Origin: Takakia lepidozioides
Taxonomy: Eukaryota; Streptophyta; Takakiopsida; Takakiales; Takakiaceae
Assembly: GCA_030704615.1 (NCBI GenBank)
Contig: CM060733.1
Location: 1,986,001 to 2,046,000 of the forward strand
Length of the DNA: 60,000 bases
Direction: 5' to 3'
The translations under genes and the position numbers were made by a program. Shown one piece after another: positions 1 to 9,519 of this stretch. How positions within the stretch are numbered: position 1 is the stretch's first letter; every line of letters begins with the position of its first letter. A model generated the notes under the pieces. That model ran no database searches, had not been told where the DNA came from, and worked only from the letters and a program-made list of their open reading frames with translations.

Positions 1-830
1 TGAAGATGAGTTTGTCATGATTTTGAATATTTGACGTTTTCGTCCTACACCATGGGTGTCCATCGTGTCTCTTGTCCATACCATGCATCAGGCTTGAGAT
101 ACCTCCAATATGAGGAGGAGGAGGGAGCTCGAAAAAGATATCCCCATCAAACGTCTCTGGAAGATATTTCACAGGAACAATATTGAAAGTGTCCCAACGA
201 ATTCCCCGCAACTCACTTTTGAAACCGGGCATCCCCCTCATTGACCTTAGTTTTGGAATGACACTGGAGATCTCCTGAATATCGTCTTGCACAACTACAA
301 GAGGATGCACGTCAGTAGTGATTTCAGTGATTTCAGTGATTTCTTCATTTGATGAATCCAAAAGCTCAACGATGGGAGTGGAGGATGTTTCCTCTCTTTT
401 CACTACAAAGTCCCTTTTGTCTTGAACCACAGAAGCAGCTTTCCCTGGAGTGACATATGATCCAAGGGACTTTCGTCAAGGCTCCCCAAGGACCCTGTAT
501 CTTCCAGGGCGGACTCTCCACTGTCTGACCAGAGCTGTCTCATCATGGTTTTGGAAGGAGTATTTTAACAACTTCCCGTCTGAACCGTAAATTTCTCTCT
601 CCAAGAAAATTGTCCCATTTTGTAGCTCAAACCGGGTCACCAAGACATGTTCGAGAACAACAACAAACCCATCGGCAAAGGGCTTCCTTTGAGAACGGCA
701 CTGGTTTCTCGTCAGAGAAGAACTCCGCTTCAGAGGAAGCCATCTTGCCTCCTCTCGTACGATGATCCCTTGCTATCGCAGCTCTTCAGTGAAATCTGTT
801 GACTGAGGTCTCCAAAACACTGGAGAAGCA
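1..830 (-). pseudogene. Decayed coding block, function unknown
   Basis: On the minus strand one frame stays open over almost the whole stretch and is interrupted only by a TAG at 773-775 and a TGA at 476-478. The frame includes recognisably protein-like stretches such as FVVVLEHVLVTRFELQNG and QWRVRPGRYRVLGEP, then an acidic segment rich in E, I and T, and a proline run (ELPPPPHIGG) near the window edge. I recognise no domain. It runs off the left edge, so the 3' end is missing. It lies downstream, in transcription sense, of the other minus-strand exon-like blocks up to 5.9 kb and may belong to the same locus. Coding character is inferred from frame length and composition. The two stops suggest a pseudogene, although a spliced gene cannot be excluded. 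Confidence 0.45.
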
Positions 831-1187
831 TGAGCAGAGAATATCGCGGAGGAAGTACACACGATGATTGTGCACATTCTGTTATTCCTTGCCTCTGTCA
901 AGCTCTTCCTGACATGCCGCCGTCCATTTTAATTACTTTTTTTGTGGGCCCTGTAGACGGAGTATCCTTAGGAGCAATTTTGATAGCTGTTAAAACTTTA
1001 TTGAGAACGTCATCAATATCCCTGCAGTATACATGGTTGGATCGTTTCCCGGGTCCGACCACATGTCCAGATAATTTGGGACACCACTGAGGTGATTTCC
1101 ATCCATCAGCACATATTTTGTGTACCTACGAACCATGAGACAAATTGGAAATCAATCTCTCTATGCAGAAGCCCATTGCTCTCAAAG

Positions 1188-1443
1188 TGAATGTCGGCAC
1201 CGACATTCAAAAAATTCGTGAGAGTAACACTGCCTATAACTATTGGGCACCCTAGAAAACGTACAAGAAATCTCTCAGTATAGAAGCTCACAATAGCTTT
1301 GGATGTGATGGTCGTCAACGACATTCACAAAATTCCATTGAAGAACACTGCCAACACAGCCTAAGTTCCCTAATCCATGTGAATGAAATCTCTATCCATA
1401 GGAGCTCACAGCCATGGAAGTGAATGTCGGCACCGAGATTCAC
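1188..1443. repeat. Three copies of a ~24-bp palindromic element
   Basis: Three near-perfect inverted repeats lie at 1188-1209, 1305-1328 and 1420-1443. Each has about 10-11-bp arms around a 2-base centre, for example TGAATGTCGG-CA-CCGACATTCA at 1188-1209. They are spaced by about 115 bp in a stretch with no coding signal between two minus-strand coding relics. They are the same family as the array at 4226-5501. Confidence 0.8.
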
Positions 1444-1539
1444 TTCCTATCAGTGAAGAGCCCTTCTAACAACGCCTAAGGATTTCTCAGAAGAGGCAAC
1501 ACAGTTTCTAGTTGGAAATGCACCTGTACACAACTCGCA

Positions 1540-1764
1540 TCATGGCCCACTCGCCCCCAACCTGACTGTCAAGTCGTTGGACCGCAAAATGTTACCATCC
1601 TTCGAAAACTCCCGGAAAAAACAGTATCGCCAAGTGAGACCTCTCCACTTCCTGATGTATGCCTCCAATGTCATTTGAGGCGGGGAAACAATAGAAATAT
1701 TCAAGTCCTTCAAATTCTGCTCGAGCACAAGGATGGCGCGCTTCTCCAGCTGCAAAGGGTACAT
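1540..1764 (-). pseudogene. Exon-like block of the decayed minus-strand locus
   Basis: A minus-strand frame opens just after a plausible acceptor (TTTGCAG, near 1750) and encodes a leucine- and tryptophan-containing segment with LEKRAILVLEQNLKDLNIS and WRGLTWRYCFFREF, ending in a stop. I do not recognise it. It follows the block at 1838-2283 in transcription order and is separated from it by a short intron-like gap. It is read as one exon of the same broken gene. Confidence 0.4.
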
Positions 1765-1837
1765 TTGTCAGTTTTGCAAATAAGGTAGTCATTACATTCA
1801 TGAAGTCACCAAAGATGGAACTTCAATGAATACACAC

Positions 1838-2283
1838 CTGACTCCAAAATGTAGCCTTGTGAAGCCAGTTGTCAAACACAATGTCACTGATTCCCTCCAC
1901 CTTTGTGTCAGGTTGTATAGTGCTCTTAGGGAACTGATTCAAGTCCTTCACTGTCTGATCTGAGTTCCAAATCTCCAACCATCTAATTTTTGTTTGGGGT
2001 TCAACCATGGAGATGGCCAGCCGGTGCAATTTCTCCTGCTGCATCTCCGGGTGCTCATGCTTGTTATAGTGAGATTTGATCTACAGAAGGAACTCCTCTC
2101 CAAGGCCAGGATCTACTACTCTAAGCTGCTTAGAGAAGGCGGACATCAGTTTGGTTCTCCGGATTTCATACTCCTTCTTTATTGCTGCCTCCACACCTTT
2201 TGATGTCTAAGTTCCTCTGTTGTAGTGCGGTAGTATTCGGATTTCCCCTTCTCAGCTGCCTCTGCCAGTTCTTGCTGCATTGA
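1838..2283 (-). pseudogene. Exon-like block with one nonsense codon
   Basis: A minus-strand frame of about 145 codons runs from near 2283 to a GTGTGT donor just after 1838. It is charged and probably helical (QELAEAAEKGKSEYYR near the start; WLEIWNSDQTVKDLNQ near the end). A single TAG at 2081-2083 interrupts it; the next residues continue in the same frame, so a CAG-to-TAG change is likely. No family is recognised. A downstream exon begins about 90 bases further on. Confidence 0.45.
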
Positions 2284-2357
2284 TCAAAGTAGGGATGAGT
2301 AAAAATGAATTTCAAACATGTATTCAAAAAGACAAGTGAGTACAGGCTCAGCCTTAC

Positions 2358-2546
2358 CGCATACATGTACTCCATAAACGCCTCTCGAGTCAAAGCCAAG
2401 TGCCTTCAGTTCTTCCTGTTTCGCACTTCTTGATTATATCGAGGTGGAGTACTGTGCGAAAATCATCTAGCTTCATCAGATCAATTCTCTGAATTTGGAA
2501 AAGTGTGTGGACCAAGCTTGTTGTCACATGCGATTTCTCTGTCGAT
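2358..2546 (-). pseudogene. Exon-like block with canonical splice borders
   Basis: The minus-strand block is bounded by a TTTTTTTGCAG acceptor (exon from 2546) and a GCG|GTAAGG donor (exon end 2358). It encodes a segment around LMKLDDFRTVLHLDIIKKC and then a shifted frame reading EELKALGFDSRGVYG, so a frameshift is likely inside it. No domain is recognised. The splice borders are the best evidence that this locus was once an intron-containing plant gene. Confidence 0.45.
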
Positions 2547-2711
2547 CTGCAAAAAAAGTAGAAACAATGCATTGGTAAACATCGTTTTATGGTGGGATGA
2601 ACAAGACATTGAAGAGACATAATAACCAGCCGACTTCTCAGAAGCGTGCCAAAGGATCTGAGGGTGGGATAGCAGACGAAGTAAATGATGGCAAGTGTGA
2701 AAGAGGACCCC

Positions 2712-2722
2712 CTTTATATAAG
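2712..2722 (-). promoter_or_regulatory. TATA-box-like sequence
   Basis: On the minus strand the sequence reads CTTATATAAAG, matching a plant TATA box, about 100 bases upstream of the first ATG of the 2.6 kb block. It could mark the start of a second minus-strand transcription unit. One match in AT-rich DNA is weak evidence. Confidence 0.25.
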
Positions 2723-2766
2723 TAAGACAGGTTTACAGAGCTAATTTTTGTTGGCGCACATGGGAA

Positions 2767-2945
2767 CCCGAACACTCAACTCCAGTAGTTGTCATCAAAT
2801 TTGTTCCAGCTTGGCCTCTTGCCCTTCGGAAGAACTTCTGGCACAGCCTGCTCGTCCGGAATGTCAAGAATGACCATGTCTGCAGCAAACGTTTTCTGCA
2901 CACCGCACACGAAGGAGGGACACCTGCGACAAACATATTCAATTT
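2767..2945 (-). pseudogene. Terminal exon-like block ending ...DDNYWS-stop
   Basis: After a TGTCGCAG acceptor the minus strand encodes about 50 residues (PSFVCGVQKTFAADMVILDI then PDEQAVPEVLPKGKRPSW) that end FDDNYWS followed by TGA. It looks like the last exon of the gene whose earlier blocks lie at 3040-3400 and 3552-4208. No named family is recognised. Confidence 0.45.
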
Positions 2946-3039
2946 GAGAACGAAGAGAAGAATGATTGCAAAGAAACAAATATCAGTACTGCCAATGTCA
3001 CCTACAAATGCAAAGGAAAGAAAGTAAGTTCCCACCAGA

Positions 3040-3400
3040 TTAAGGAAAAAGATCATGTTATCCCAAGTAGGTGAAGGCACCCAGTGTATCTTTTCTTCCG
3101 ACTCTCCATCATCGCCAGCCATCCCTCATTGACAATCTTAATCTCCCCTGCCAAATCAGCACGGGAAGGGTGTGGCCTGGCATCGAACACGCACTGAATT
3201 GTGTGGGTATACCTTCCGGCGGTGAAGTCCTTCTCACTCTCCTTCTATTTCTCCTTCTACTTTTCTTTCTCTTTCCCCTTCTCCTTTTCTTTCTCCTTCT
3301 CCTTCGACTTGTCTTTGTCCTTTGTCTTTGCTGGTGACTTGGCTGTGCCATCTGGAGCCTTGTCTTTGGGTTTGCGCCCACCCTTCTTGCCTTTCTGGGT
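3040..3400 (-). pseudogene. Lys/Glu-rich block followed by conserved-looking exon
   Basis: The minus strand encodes a KEKEKEKE-type low-complexity tract (about 3230-3330, broken by stops), then DFTAGRYTHTIQCVFDARPH and GEIKIVNEGWLAMMESRKKR. After a frame change it reads IHWVPSPTWDNMIFFLNL (near 3040-3095). At least one frameshift and two stops separate these parts. The order places it downstream of the DGNHR block of the same locus. The tract is CTCCTT-rich DNA on the plus strand, so replication slippage may explain the stops. Confidence 0.4.
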
Positions 3401-3551
3401 TATTTCCTGCGCGTCAGGCTCATTGGCAGCCAATGCTGCTATGTTTCTTTGTTACTCCTCATCGTTCAGAGGTGCCAGCATCTCAGCATGATTGTTCAAA
3501 TATTTCATTTGGTGCTCTTGAAAAGACGTGTGCTCAGGAGGGATGACTTAC

Positions 3552-4208
3552 TTGTTCACGTCGTGCATAGCTATAAGAAGCCTAGCGATGTCGTTTCCAG
3601 GATCTAGAACCATTGCCTCTACAGCAACATGCTTGTCTTTGTCTTTTGAATGATGTTTCTGAATGTATCCCATCCATGCCAGCAAATCGGTGGTTGCCGT
3701 CCCAGACGTAGAACATGTGGTTGCAGAATTGTTGGGTGTTATTTCCCATCATGAGGCCCAGCTCGAACTCCTCATTAACATCTTTCCAGCACTCATCCCA
3801 AGTATCGGTGATCTCAGGAGACAATAATGTGCTTTTCCCATTTGTATCCGTCAGCGACACATAAAAAACTTGTGCACCAAGTCTGTATCCATGCACGAAA
3901 TCAGTTTCCAATTTTGTAATGTCATGGGAAAGTGGAGGACGCACAACAGGCATAGATATCATCCGGCATAGTGGGATGTCAAGACGCCCTCCAGAGACGA
4001 GCATGTCCCTAATAACCTTCTGGGAGTTTACCTTCTGGAATGACATGAGTTCTTTCACCTTGTCAAGGTAGTGCACTTCAGGTTCATCTGTTTCATCGCT
4101 ATTCTCCGAGCTCTTGGCAGACTCGTCCCCATCTCCAGAACCTTTTGCCTCTGTTCCTGTCAGCTTGGACTTCACAGTTTTTTGCACGATGCCATGCCAA
4201 TCAGACAC
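3552..4208 (-). pseudogene. ParB/sulfiredoxin-like (DGNHR) protein fragment, frameshifted
   Basis: The minus-strand frame begins after an ...ACTGAG acceptor-like site, passes an acidic Ser/Glu linker, then DMLVSGGRLDIPLCRM, FVHGYRLGAQVFYVSL and HMFYVWDGNHRF. The hydrophobic-V-x-DGNHR motif is the signature of the ParB N-terminal/sulfiredoxin fold, where it binds nucleotide. Right after the motif the frame shifts by one base (an extra A on the plus strand within 3684-3686). The other frame then reads LLAWMGYIQKHHSKDKDK and LLIAMHDVNK up to a donor (AACAA|GTAAGT) at 3552. The fold assignment rests on the motif only. The lesion could be a sequencing error. The long intron upstream holds the palindrome array. 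Confidence 0.5.
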
Positions 4209-4225
4209 TCAGTTATGTGCAAATG

Positions 4226-5501
4226 GTGATGGTCGGCACCGACAATCACAGTCCAAATGCAAAACAATGACAGCACGGTGACTTCAAAGTGATTAAAAAT
4301 GTTCAATGCAGATTCTTTACAACAAAAAGTTCTCTATGTTCTGAAGGGACAACGATTGGCGGTACCGACAATCATAATCTGTATGTGTAGCAAACAATAG
4401 CAGAATATGGTAAACCAAATCACTGTGTTTGCAAAGTACCGACCATCAGTCTCTCTTGTCTCAAATCACAGTGATTGGCGGCACCGACAATCACAACCAT
4501 CTACACTAACAACGCTGATACAGACGAATGCAAACCAAAACACTATGACTGCATAGTGATGGTTGGTACCGACCATCACTCTCTTTCTGGGCAAGCAGGT
4601 ACAGGAATGTCCCACGCATTAGCAAATGGCGTTAACGACAATCAAAAAACATTACACTCGAAAGACTGACAAGATCGGTTTGGTGCTAAGAAATATTTCT
4701 CATAGTGATTGGCGACACTGACACTCACTTTAGTTTGTATCAGAAAATGAGTGGAATGCACATTGTCTGAAATGCAAGAAGTCTATGTTTTCAAAGGAAT
4801 GCGATTGACGTTAATGATAACCACTTCTACCATGACTTAATGACAACCACTTTATGCAAAAAACAAGAAACACAGTGTTGGAAAGGAAATCAGAGAGACT
4901 CCATTGTGATGGTCGTTAAAGACAATCACTATTTCTTGTCTCTTTGGAATGTACTTTGCAACTGTTTTTAGACATGAAGCTACAGTATGGTCTCAAGAAA
5001 ATTGATTGGCGGTACCGCCATTCCTCTTCTCTAGTCTGTTCAACCTGAAACAGAGAAAATGCAATGCAAAACAATATGACTAAATAGTGATAGTCGGTGC
5101 AGACCATCACTCTCTCTCCACGCATGCAGGTACAGGAAGCTCACGAGGAGAATCGAATGGCGTTAACGACAATCACACTACACTACAATGGAAAACTGAT
5201 AAGGTTGCATTTGGTGCAAATCAATATTGGATCATAGTTACTATTAGCACCGACGCTCACTTTCTTTTGTATCAGAATGTGAGTTTTGAAATGAAAGAGA
5301 ATACGTTGCCGAAAATCACAGGTTCCTGCTACAGAAAAAAAGGGAAAGAGTGCTGGAAAGACAATCAGAATGACTCTATGGTCTGAAGAACAATGAATGG
5401 CGGTACCGCCAGTCACAAACAACTGGTATGGAAAACCTGAAACGGAGGAATGCAAAGCAAATCAACATGACTTCATAGTGATGGTCAGCACCGACCATCA
5501 C
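4226..5501. repeat. Array of ~24-bp palindromes within a degenerate tandem repeat
   Basis: About fourteen imperfect palindromes occur here, among them 4226-4249, 4352-4374, 4471-4494, 4556-4579, 4625-4645, 4705-4728, 4906-4929, 5003-5023, 5087-5110, 5154-5176, 5392-5416 and 5478-5501. The common form is arms GTGATnGTCGG and CCGACnATCAC around CA, TA or TG. Spacing is about 65-125 bp. The stretch is also a larger degenerate tandem repeat: 4471-5002 aligns with 5003-5391 and with 5392-5510, with shared intervening sequence such as GCAGGTACAGGAA. The array fills what looks like an intron of the decayed minus-strand locus. Confidence 0.8.
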
Positions 5502-5643
5502 TTTCTAGGACATTTCACTCACTTACTTCGTACATCTGTAAACAGGAAAAGGAAGGGTGGAGAACACTTACTGGCGCCTTCTTCGGTTTTGAGTTTGGAT
5601 CCCCTTCTGCAGCTTTCCTCTTCCCCTTCACATCTGTCGGAAT

Positions 5644-5877
5644 TCATGTCTGGTCTAGGGTTTGTAGACCTTCTCCCGGTTCTGCGTTCCCCGGACTTCC
5701 ACCTCCTTCAGTTTCCTTGCGAATCATCTCTGCTTCCACAGTCTGGTTTCCAACGCTCACTGTTCCCTCTGGTTGTGTGACAGCTGCAGCCTCATTCTCG
5801 GTCTGCTCTTGTGTTGCAGTCTCCGCGTTCACCTGCTGCCATGGCCCTGTGTCCTCCATCAAACGATGCCTCGTCAT
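5644..5877 (-). pseudogene. Possible first exon, acidic/low-complexity
   Basis: A minus-strand ATG frame of 77 codons encodes a Gln/Glu/Thr/Gly-rich disordered segment (NAETATQEQTENEAAAV). It lies upstream, in transcription sense, of the palindrome-filled gap and the DGNHR block, as a first exon would. No homology is recognised and low-complexity frames can arise by chance. Confidence 0.3.
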
Positions 5878-5920
5878 TTGCTCTCTTGCTCTGAGTCTCT
5901 CTCTAAGGGAAGTAAAATAA

Positions 5921-7170
5921 AGTGACTTCCTTCTCTTTCGTATCGTAGAAGGAACCCTCTCCAGCTTGACTACCTCTCTCCCTCTAAGTGCGGAAACAAG
6001 AAAGACAAAGTGACTCTCGATTTCTTGCGGAGTTGCGTGCGTTAGGGATTGTCTCTAGAAGCATCGGATTCCCTCTCGCGTGACCGTTACACAAATGTCA
6101 TTCCCTTATTAGTGCACGTGCCAGCCATTACTGGACAGCTGTTCGTCTGCAATGTAGTTTTCGAAGTCTGACATGTGTCTCCCAAAATGAACGGCGTGTC
6201 GTTTATTTGAAAGGTTTCAATAATTGAATATAAGAGCGACAGATGTTATAAATGAATATAACATTACAAATAAAAAATAATTTGGTCTGACTGCTCCTAG
6301 AGAATTATCTGGCCTATGTTGAAACTATGGGGCCATCTGGCGCACAAACTCAGACGATGCCTATGCCATCAGAACCATGACACCATGGAATAAAAAATAT
6401 GGGGCCATCTGGTGCACAAACTCAGACAAATATATGTAAGTAAACGAGTATTTGTTGACAAATTTCTGGATATCATACACACTCATCTTTGTAAGCCTAC
6501 CCCACGTTCGTTTCAAAGTTTGGACTTTCCAGGTGCGCATTATCAATTTCTGATGCAGGGACACTTCTACTCTTTCAGTCATGTGACAAGGATAATCGTC
6601 GGGCATTGGCATTGAGGGTGACTCTGACCTATACAAGACTGTGCTCCTCCCCCTTTTGTCTGGCTCTACATCAGGCACACAAACTGAAACGATTCAAATC
6701 CGAAATGATGAGGATCACGAGGATAAGCAGGTCCACAACGACTTTTCATGTGAGTAAGTCTGCCGTGGAATTGTCATTCCACTTTGGGTGCCATTTTCAA
6801 TCGCAGACATCAAATTTGTAGTAATAACGTTTTTCTTGGTGTGACTTGCAGGAAAGGCAGCGGTGGATCCCCATTTGTGGCGAGACTGTTTTCGACAGCC
6901 CCCTTTCCACTTTTGTGATTCCTGTGTATGCCAAAGCAATGGCACTTCAAATGGCCGAGGCTCTCTCCCCTGACTTTTTATTGCCCGACCGTAGGTGTAG
7001 CCATCGTAGATCCGGAGTTCTAAAATAATTGGACTTGGATGCAGAGGACGCGGGGATACATTGTACTGACTCTGAGTCAGACTGAACTACGCATTTTTAA
7101 TGTTCTGTTCTCATCCTCGCCTTTTGGCATGTCAAATCTTCCCCACCCTCTCTCTGAGTGACATGGAACC
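5921..7170. other. No gene recognised; small local duplication
   Basis: I see no supported gene here. A 29-bp segment (ATGGGGCCATCTGG-C/T-GCACA...) is present twice, at 6327-6355 and 6399-6427, with one mismatch. Short open frames occur but none has protein-like features. Confidence 0.5.
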
Positions 7171-7174
7171 GAAA

Positions 7175-7311
7175 GGAGTGTAACTCCACTAAGGGTTACA
7201 TCAGGTTTCACGGCGGAGACTATAAACTCCACTCAGGGTTACACCAGGATACACGGCGGGGAGTGTAACTTCACTGGGGGTTACACTATGGTACATGGAA
7301 GGGAGTGTAAT
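7175..7311. repeat. Three-copy minisatellite, ~43-bp unit
   Basis: The units start at about 7176, 7216 and 7261, with a partial fourth at 7303. Each contains GAGTGTAACTCCACT-like sequence, then GGGTTACA and a CACGGCGG joint. The GTGTAAC...GGGTTACAC halves are partly inverted, so each unit could fold. The array lies beyond the 3' end of the TauD-like gene. Confidence 0.75.
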
Positions 7312-7332
7312 TGATCTACATTTGCTTCTTAC

Positions 7333-7338
7333 TTTATT
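7333..7338 (-). promoter_or_regulatory. Candidate poly(A) signal of the TauD-like gene
   Basis: AATAAA on the minus strand about 160 bases past the TauD-like stop codon, a plausible distance for a plant transcript end. A single hexamer match. Confidence 0.3.
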
Positions 7339-7496
7339 GCTATATGCCACTGACCATTGGCTCCTTATTCCAGCTAAGTTTAGAAGTGGTCTGGCATCCA
7401 TCTATCCATCTTTTTCTAAGTAGTTGCATACATTTCTGTGTATGTCAGTGCAGTGCAGATGGTGTATGGGAGGGGTGGTGTGGAAGGCGTTGATGA

Positions 7497-8333
7497 TCAG
7501 AAGGGCTTGTCTCCCAGGATGGTGGCGCGGTTCATGATGCGGCGATGCGGAAGGTAATCGGCCACGCCGTAGTGCTGCAATATGCGGTTGTCCCAGAAGG
7601 CAACATCATTGGCTTGCCATCTCCATCTCACTGTGAATTCGGGCTTTGTAGCATGCGCAAACAGAAATCCCAGCAATGCATCGCTCTCGTCCTTTTGCAG
7701 ATCCACAATGCGGGTCAGGAATCCTTGGCTCAGGAAGAGAGCCTTGCGCCCACTGTCAGGATGAGTGCGGATGAGAGGGTGCACCACTGGCGGGTGCTCT
7801 TTCACAGCTTCCTCCCACAGCGCCTTGGGGTCCCCTCGACCTTCGTAGTGGTACCGGGGCTGCGAGAATGACTTGACGAAGCTATGCTCTGCTTTTAGCC
7901 CAAGAAGAAATTGTTGCAATGGCTTTGAGAGCGCCTCGAAGGCTGCAATGTCGCTTGCAAACAGGGTATCACCACCCACGGGAGTTATGAGCTTGCCGCT
8001 CAGGATTGTGCCCAAGGGCGGTGTCTCAATGAAAGTGAAGTCGGTGTGCCACTTATCATTGTCTGGGGGGTGATCACCATCAGAATCCAGCACCATGATT
8101 TCCTTGCCTAAGTTTGGGTAGATTGGATGTATGTGCAAATCACCGAAACGCTTGGCGAAGGCGTGTTGTTGGTGTGGAGTGATCGGCTGGTTGCGGAAGA
8201 AGAGCACCTGATACTGAAGTAAGGCGTCGTTGATGGCTGCCTGCTCTGCATCCTGCAACGGTTCCGCCAGAGAAATGCCTTCGACCACGGCGCCGATGGC
8301 CCTCGTGAGTGGAGTGATTTGCAGAGTACTCAT
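7497..8333 (-). CDS. TauD/TfdA-family alpha-ketoglutarate-dependent dioxygenase, bacterial type
   Basis: An intact, intronless 278-codon ORF. The TauD/TfdA family uses Fe(II), 2-oxoglutarate and O2 to hydroxylate a substrate; TauD itself releases sulfite from taurine. The iron ligands are visible as His96 and Asp98 in WHTDFTF and His254 in LQHYG. Arg269 in RIMNRATILGD is the expected 2-oxoglutarate contact. Residues corresponding to the sulfonate pocket of E. coli TauD are also present (HIHPIYP at 67-73, Asn92). The length and the C-terminal ATILGDKPF match bacterial TauD (about 280 residues) much better than the plant clavaminate-synthase-like relatives. No signal or transit peptide is seen. 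There is no operon or Shine-Dalgarno context and all flanks are eukaryotic, so horizontal transfer from bacteria is the likely history. The exact substrate is inference; alkylsulfonates are most likely. Confidence 0.9.
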   Translation of the reverse strand: MSTLQITPLTRAIGAVVEGISLAEPLQDAEQAAINDALLQYQVLFFRNQPITPHQQHAFAKRFGDLHIHPIYPNLGKEIMVLDSDGDHPPDNDKWHTDFTFIETPPLGTILSGKLITPVGGDTLFASDIAAFEALSKPLQQFLLGLKAEHSFVKSFSQPRYHYEGRGDPKALWEEAVKEHPPVVHPLIRTHPDSGRKALFLSQGFLTRIVDLQKDESDALLGFLFAHATKPEFTVRWRWQANDVAFWDNRILQHYGVADYLPHRRIMNRATILGDKPF

Positions 8334-9130
8334 GGATCCAGTAAACTTGTTGTTACTGAAGGTCTGACAGTAAGGTGTAAGCCTTCAAGGCTGTAGTGTC
8401 CAATTGCTCTTGGGCACTTGCATCATAACACGAAAGATCAATGCGCTTACCCATGTGCTGTTCAGAACGAGGGCCCTAGGAGTAATTTGCTTATCTACGG
8501 CGAGCAGCAAGACAAGTGTATTGACTCAGACAGCGCAAGTGTAGAATGGCCCACATCGAGTCACCTGGACAATATATTGGAGCAGCGAAGAAATAGACCA
8601 ACAACTGCTGCTGCTCCCCGAAGTCCAAAGACGCCTTAGTTAGAGCCAGCAGGAAGGTCAACGCGTACACCATACTTCTACCTCAATTGCAGCGCCATCA
8701 TCAGCACTTTCCATAGCGGAAATCAAAACTTGCTCTCTTGGTACCACTCGAACATCATTCTCGTATAGCTGAATATCAAACATGCAATCAGACCTTGGCA
8801 GTCCCACGACCATTGACTGAGACTATTCGCTTCTGTGCTAGCTACATAATCTAGATGAATTCAGACCAACCCAGAAGAATTAACCCAGAAAGAGGAAGGG
8901 AATTTCCCATACGAATGTTAAATCTTCCTGTACCCTTCTTGCAGCCACACTGCACACAATCCGGAGAGACCATGCCCCTTGTACTTGGATAGAGAAAACA
9001 ATCTTGTGCAAATGCAATGATTTAACACAACACGCAGAACCTCATAACAGGAGATGAATCTGTGACCTCTTTTCGGAAAACAGATGTTCCGGTGAAAAAA
9101 AAGAAAGGAATAAAGAATTCACTCAGAATG
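8334..9130. other. Upstream flank of the TauD-like gene; nothing else seen
   Basis: This must hold the promoter of the minus-strand dioxygenase if the gene is expressed. I see no convincing TATA box close to the start, only TATATTG-type AT patches near 8570. No further gene is supported. Confidence 0.4.
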
Positions 9131-9139
9131 AAATGGCAA

Positions 9140-9510
9140 TCCATCCCACAAACACCACAACCTCATGTCATATCCATTGTGCATTCATCTACACTCTATT
9201 CATGCAACCTCCATTAAATGTTTTCCATTATTCAACATCCATTGTACATTCATCCACTGCACTCTCGAATCCACCTTACAAACCCCACACACTCATGTCA
9301 TATACATTGTGCATTCATGTACTGTGTATGAATGCATCCTCCATTCATGAATGTTTTCCATTATTCAACATCCACTGTACATTCATCAATTATACATTCA
9401 TACATTGTACTCTCATCCATCCCTATTTCATCAATCTACTTGCATTGTTCGCACTCATCCATCAATGTTTCATCCACTCTACATTCATCCATCCCGCATT
9501 CATCTGTTGC
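9140..9510. repeat. CATTCATC-rich repeat with ~131-bp tandem duplication
   Basis: The plus strand is dominated by CATTCATCCA and TGTACATTCAT words. A larger unit is duplicated: CTCATGTCATAT recurs at about 9163 and 9293, and TTTTCCATTATTCAACATCC at 9221 and 9354, offsets of 130-133 bp. Open frames across it are by-products of the repeat. Confidence 0.75.
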
Positions 9511-9519
9511 TTTCAGGTG

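Noticed and set aside
4226-5501. CRISPR-like regular spacing of palindromic repeats
   Set aside because: Repeats are degenerate, spacers are themselves repeated, no cas genes are present, and the context is a eukaryotic chromosome.
7497-8333. TauD-like gene as bacterial contamination
   Set aside because: Both flanks within a few hundred bases are non-bacterial, with no neighbouring bacterial genes or ribosome binding site. Read support would still settle it.
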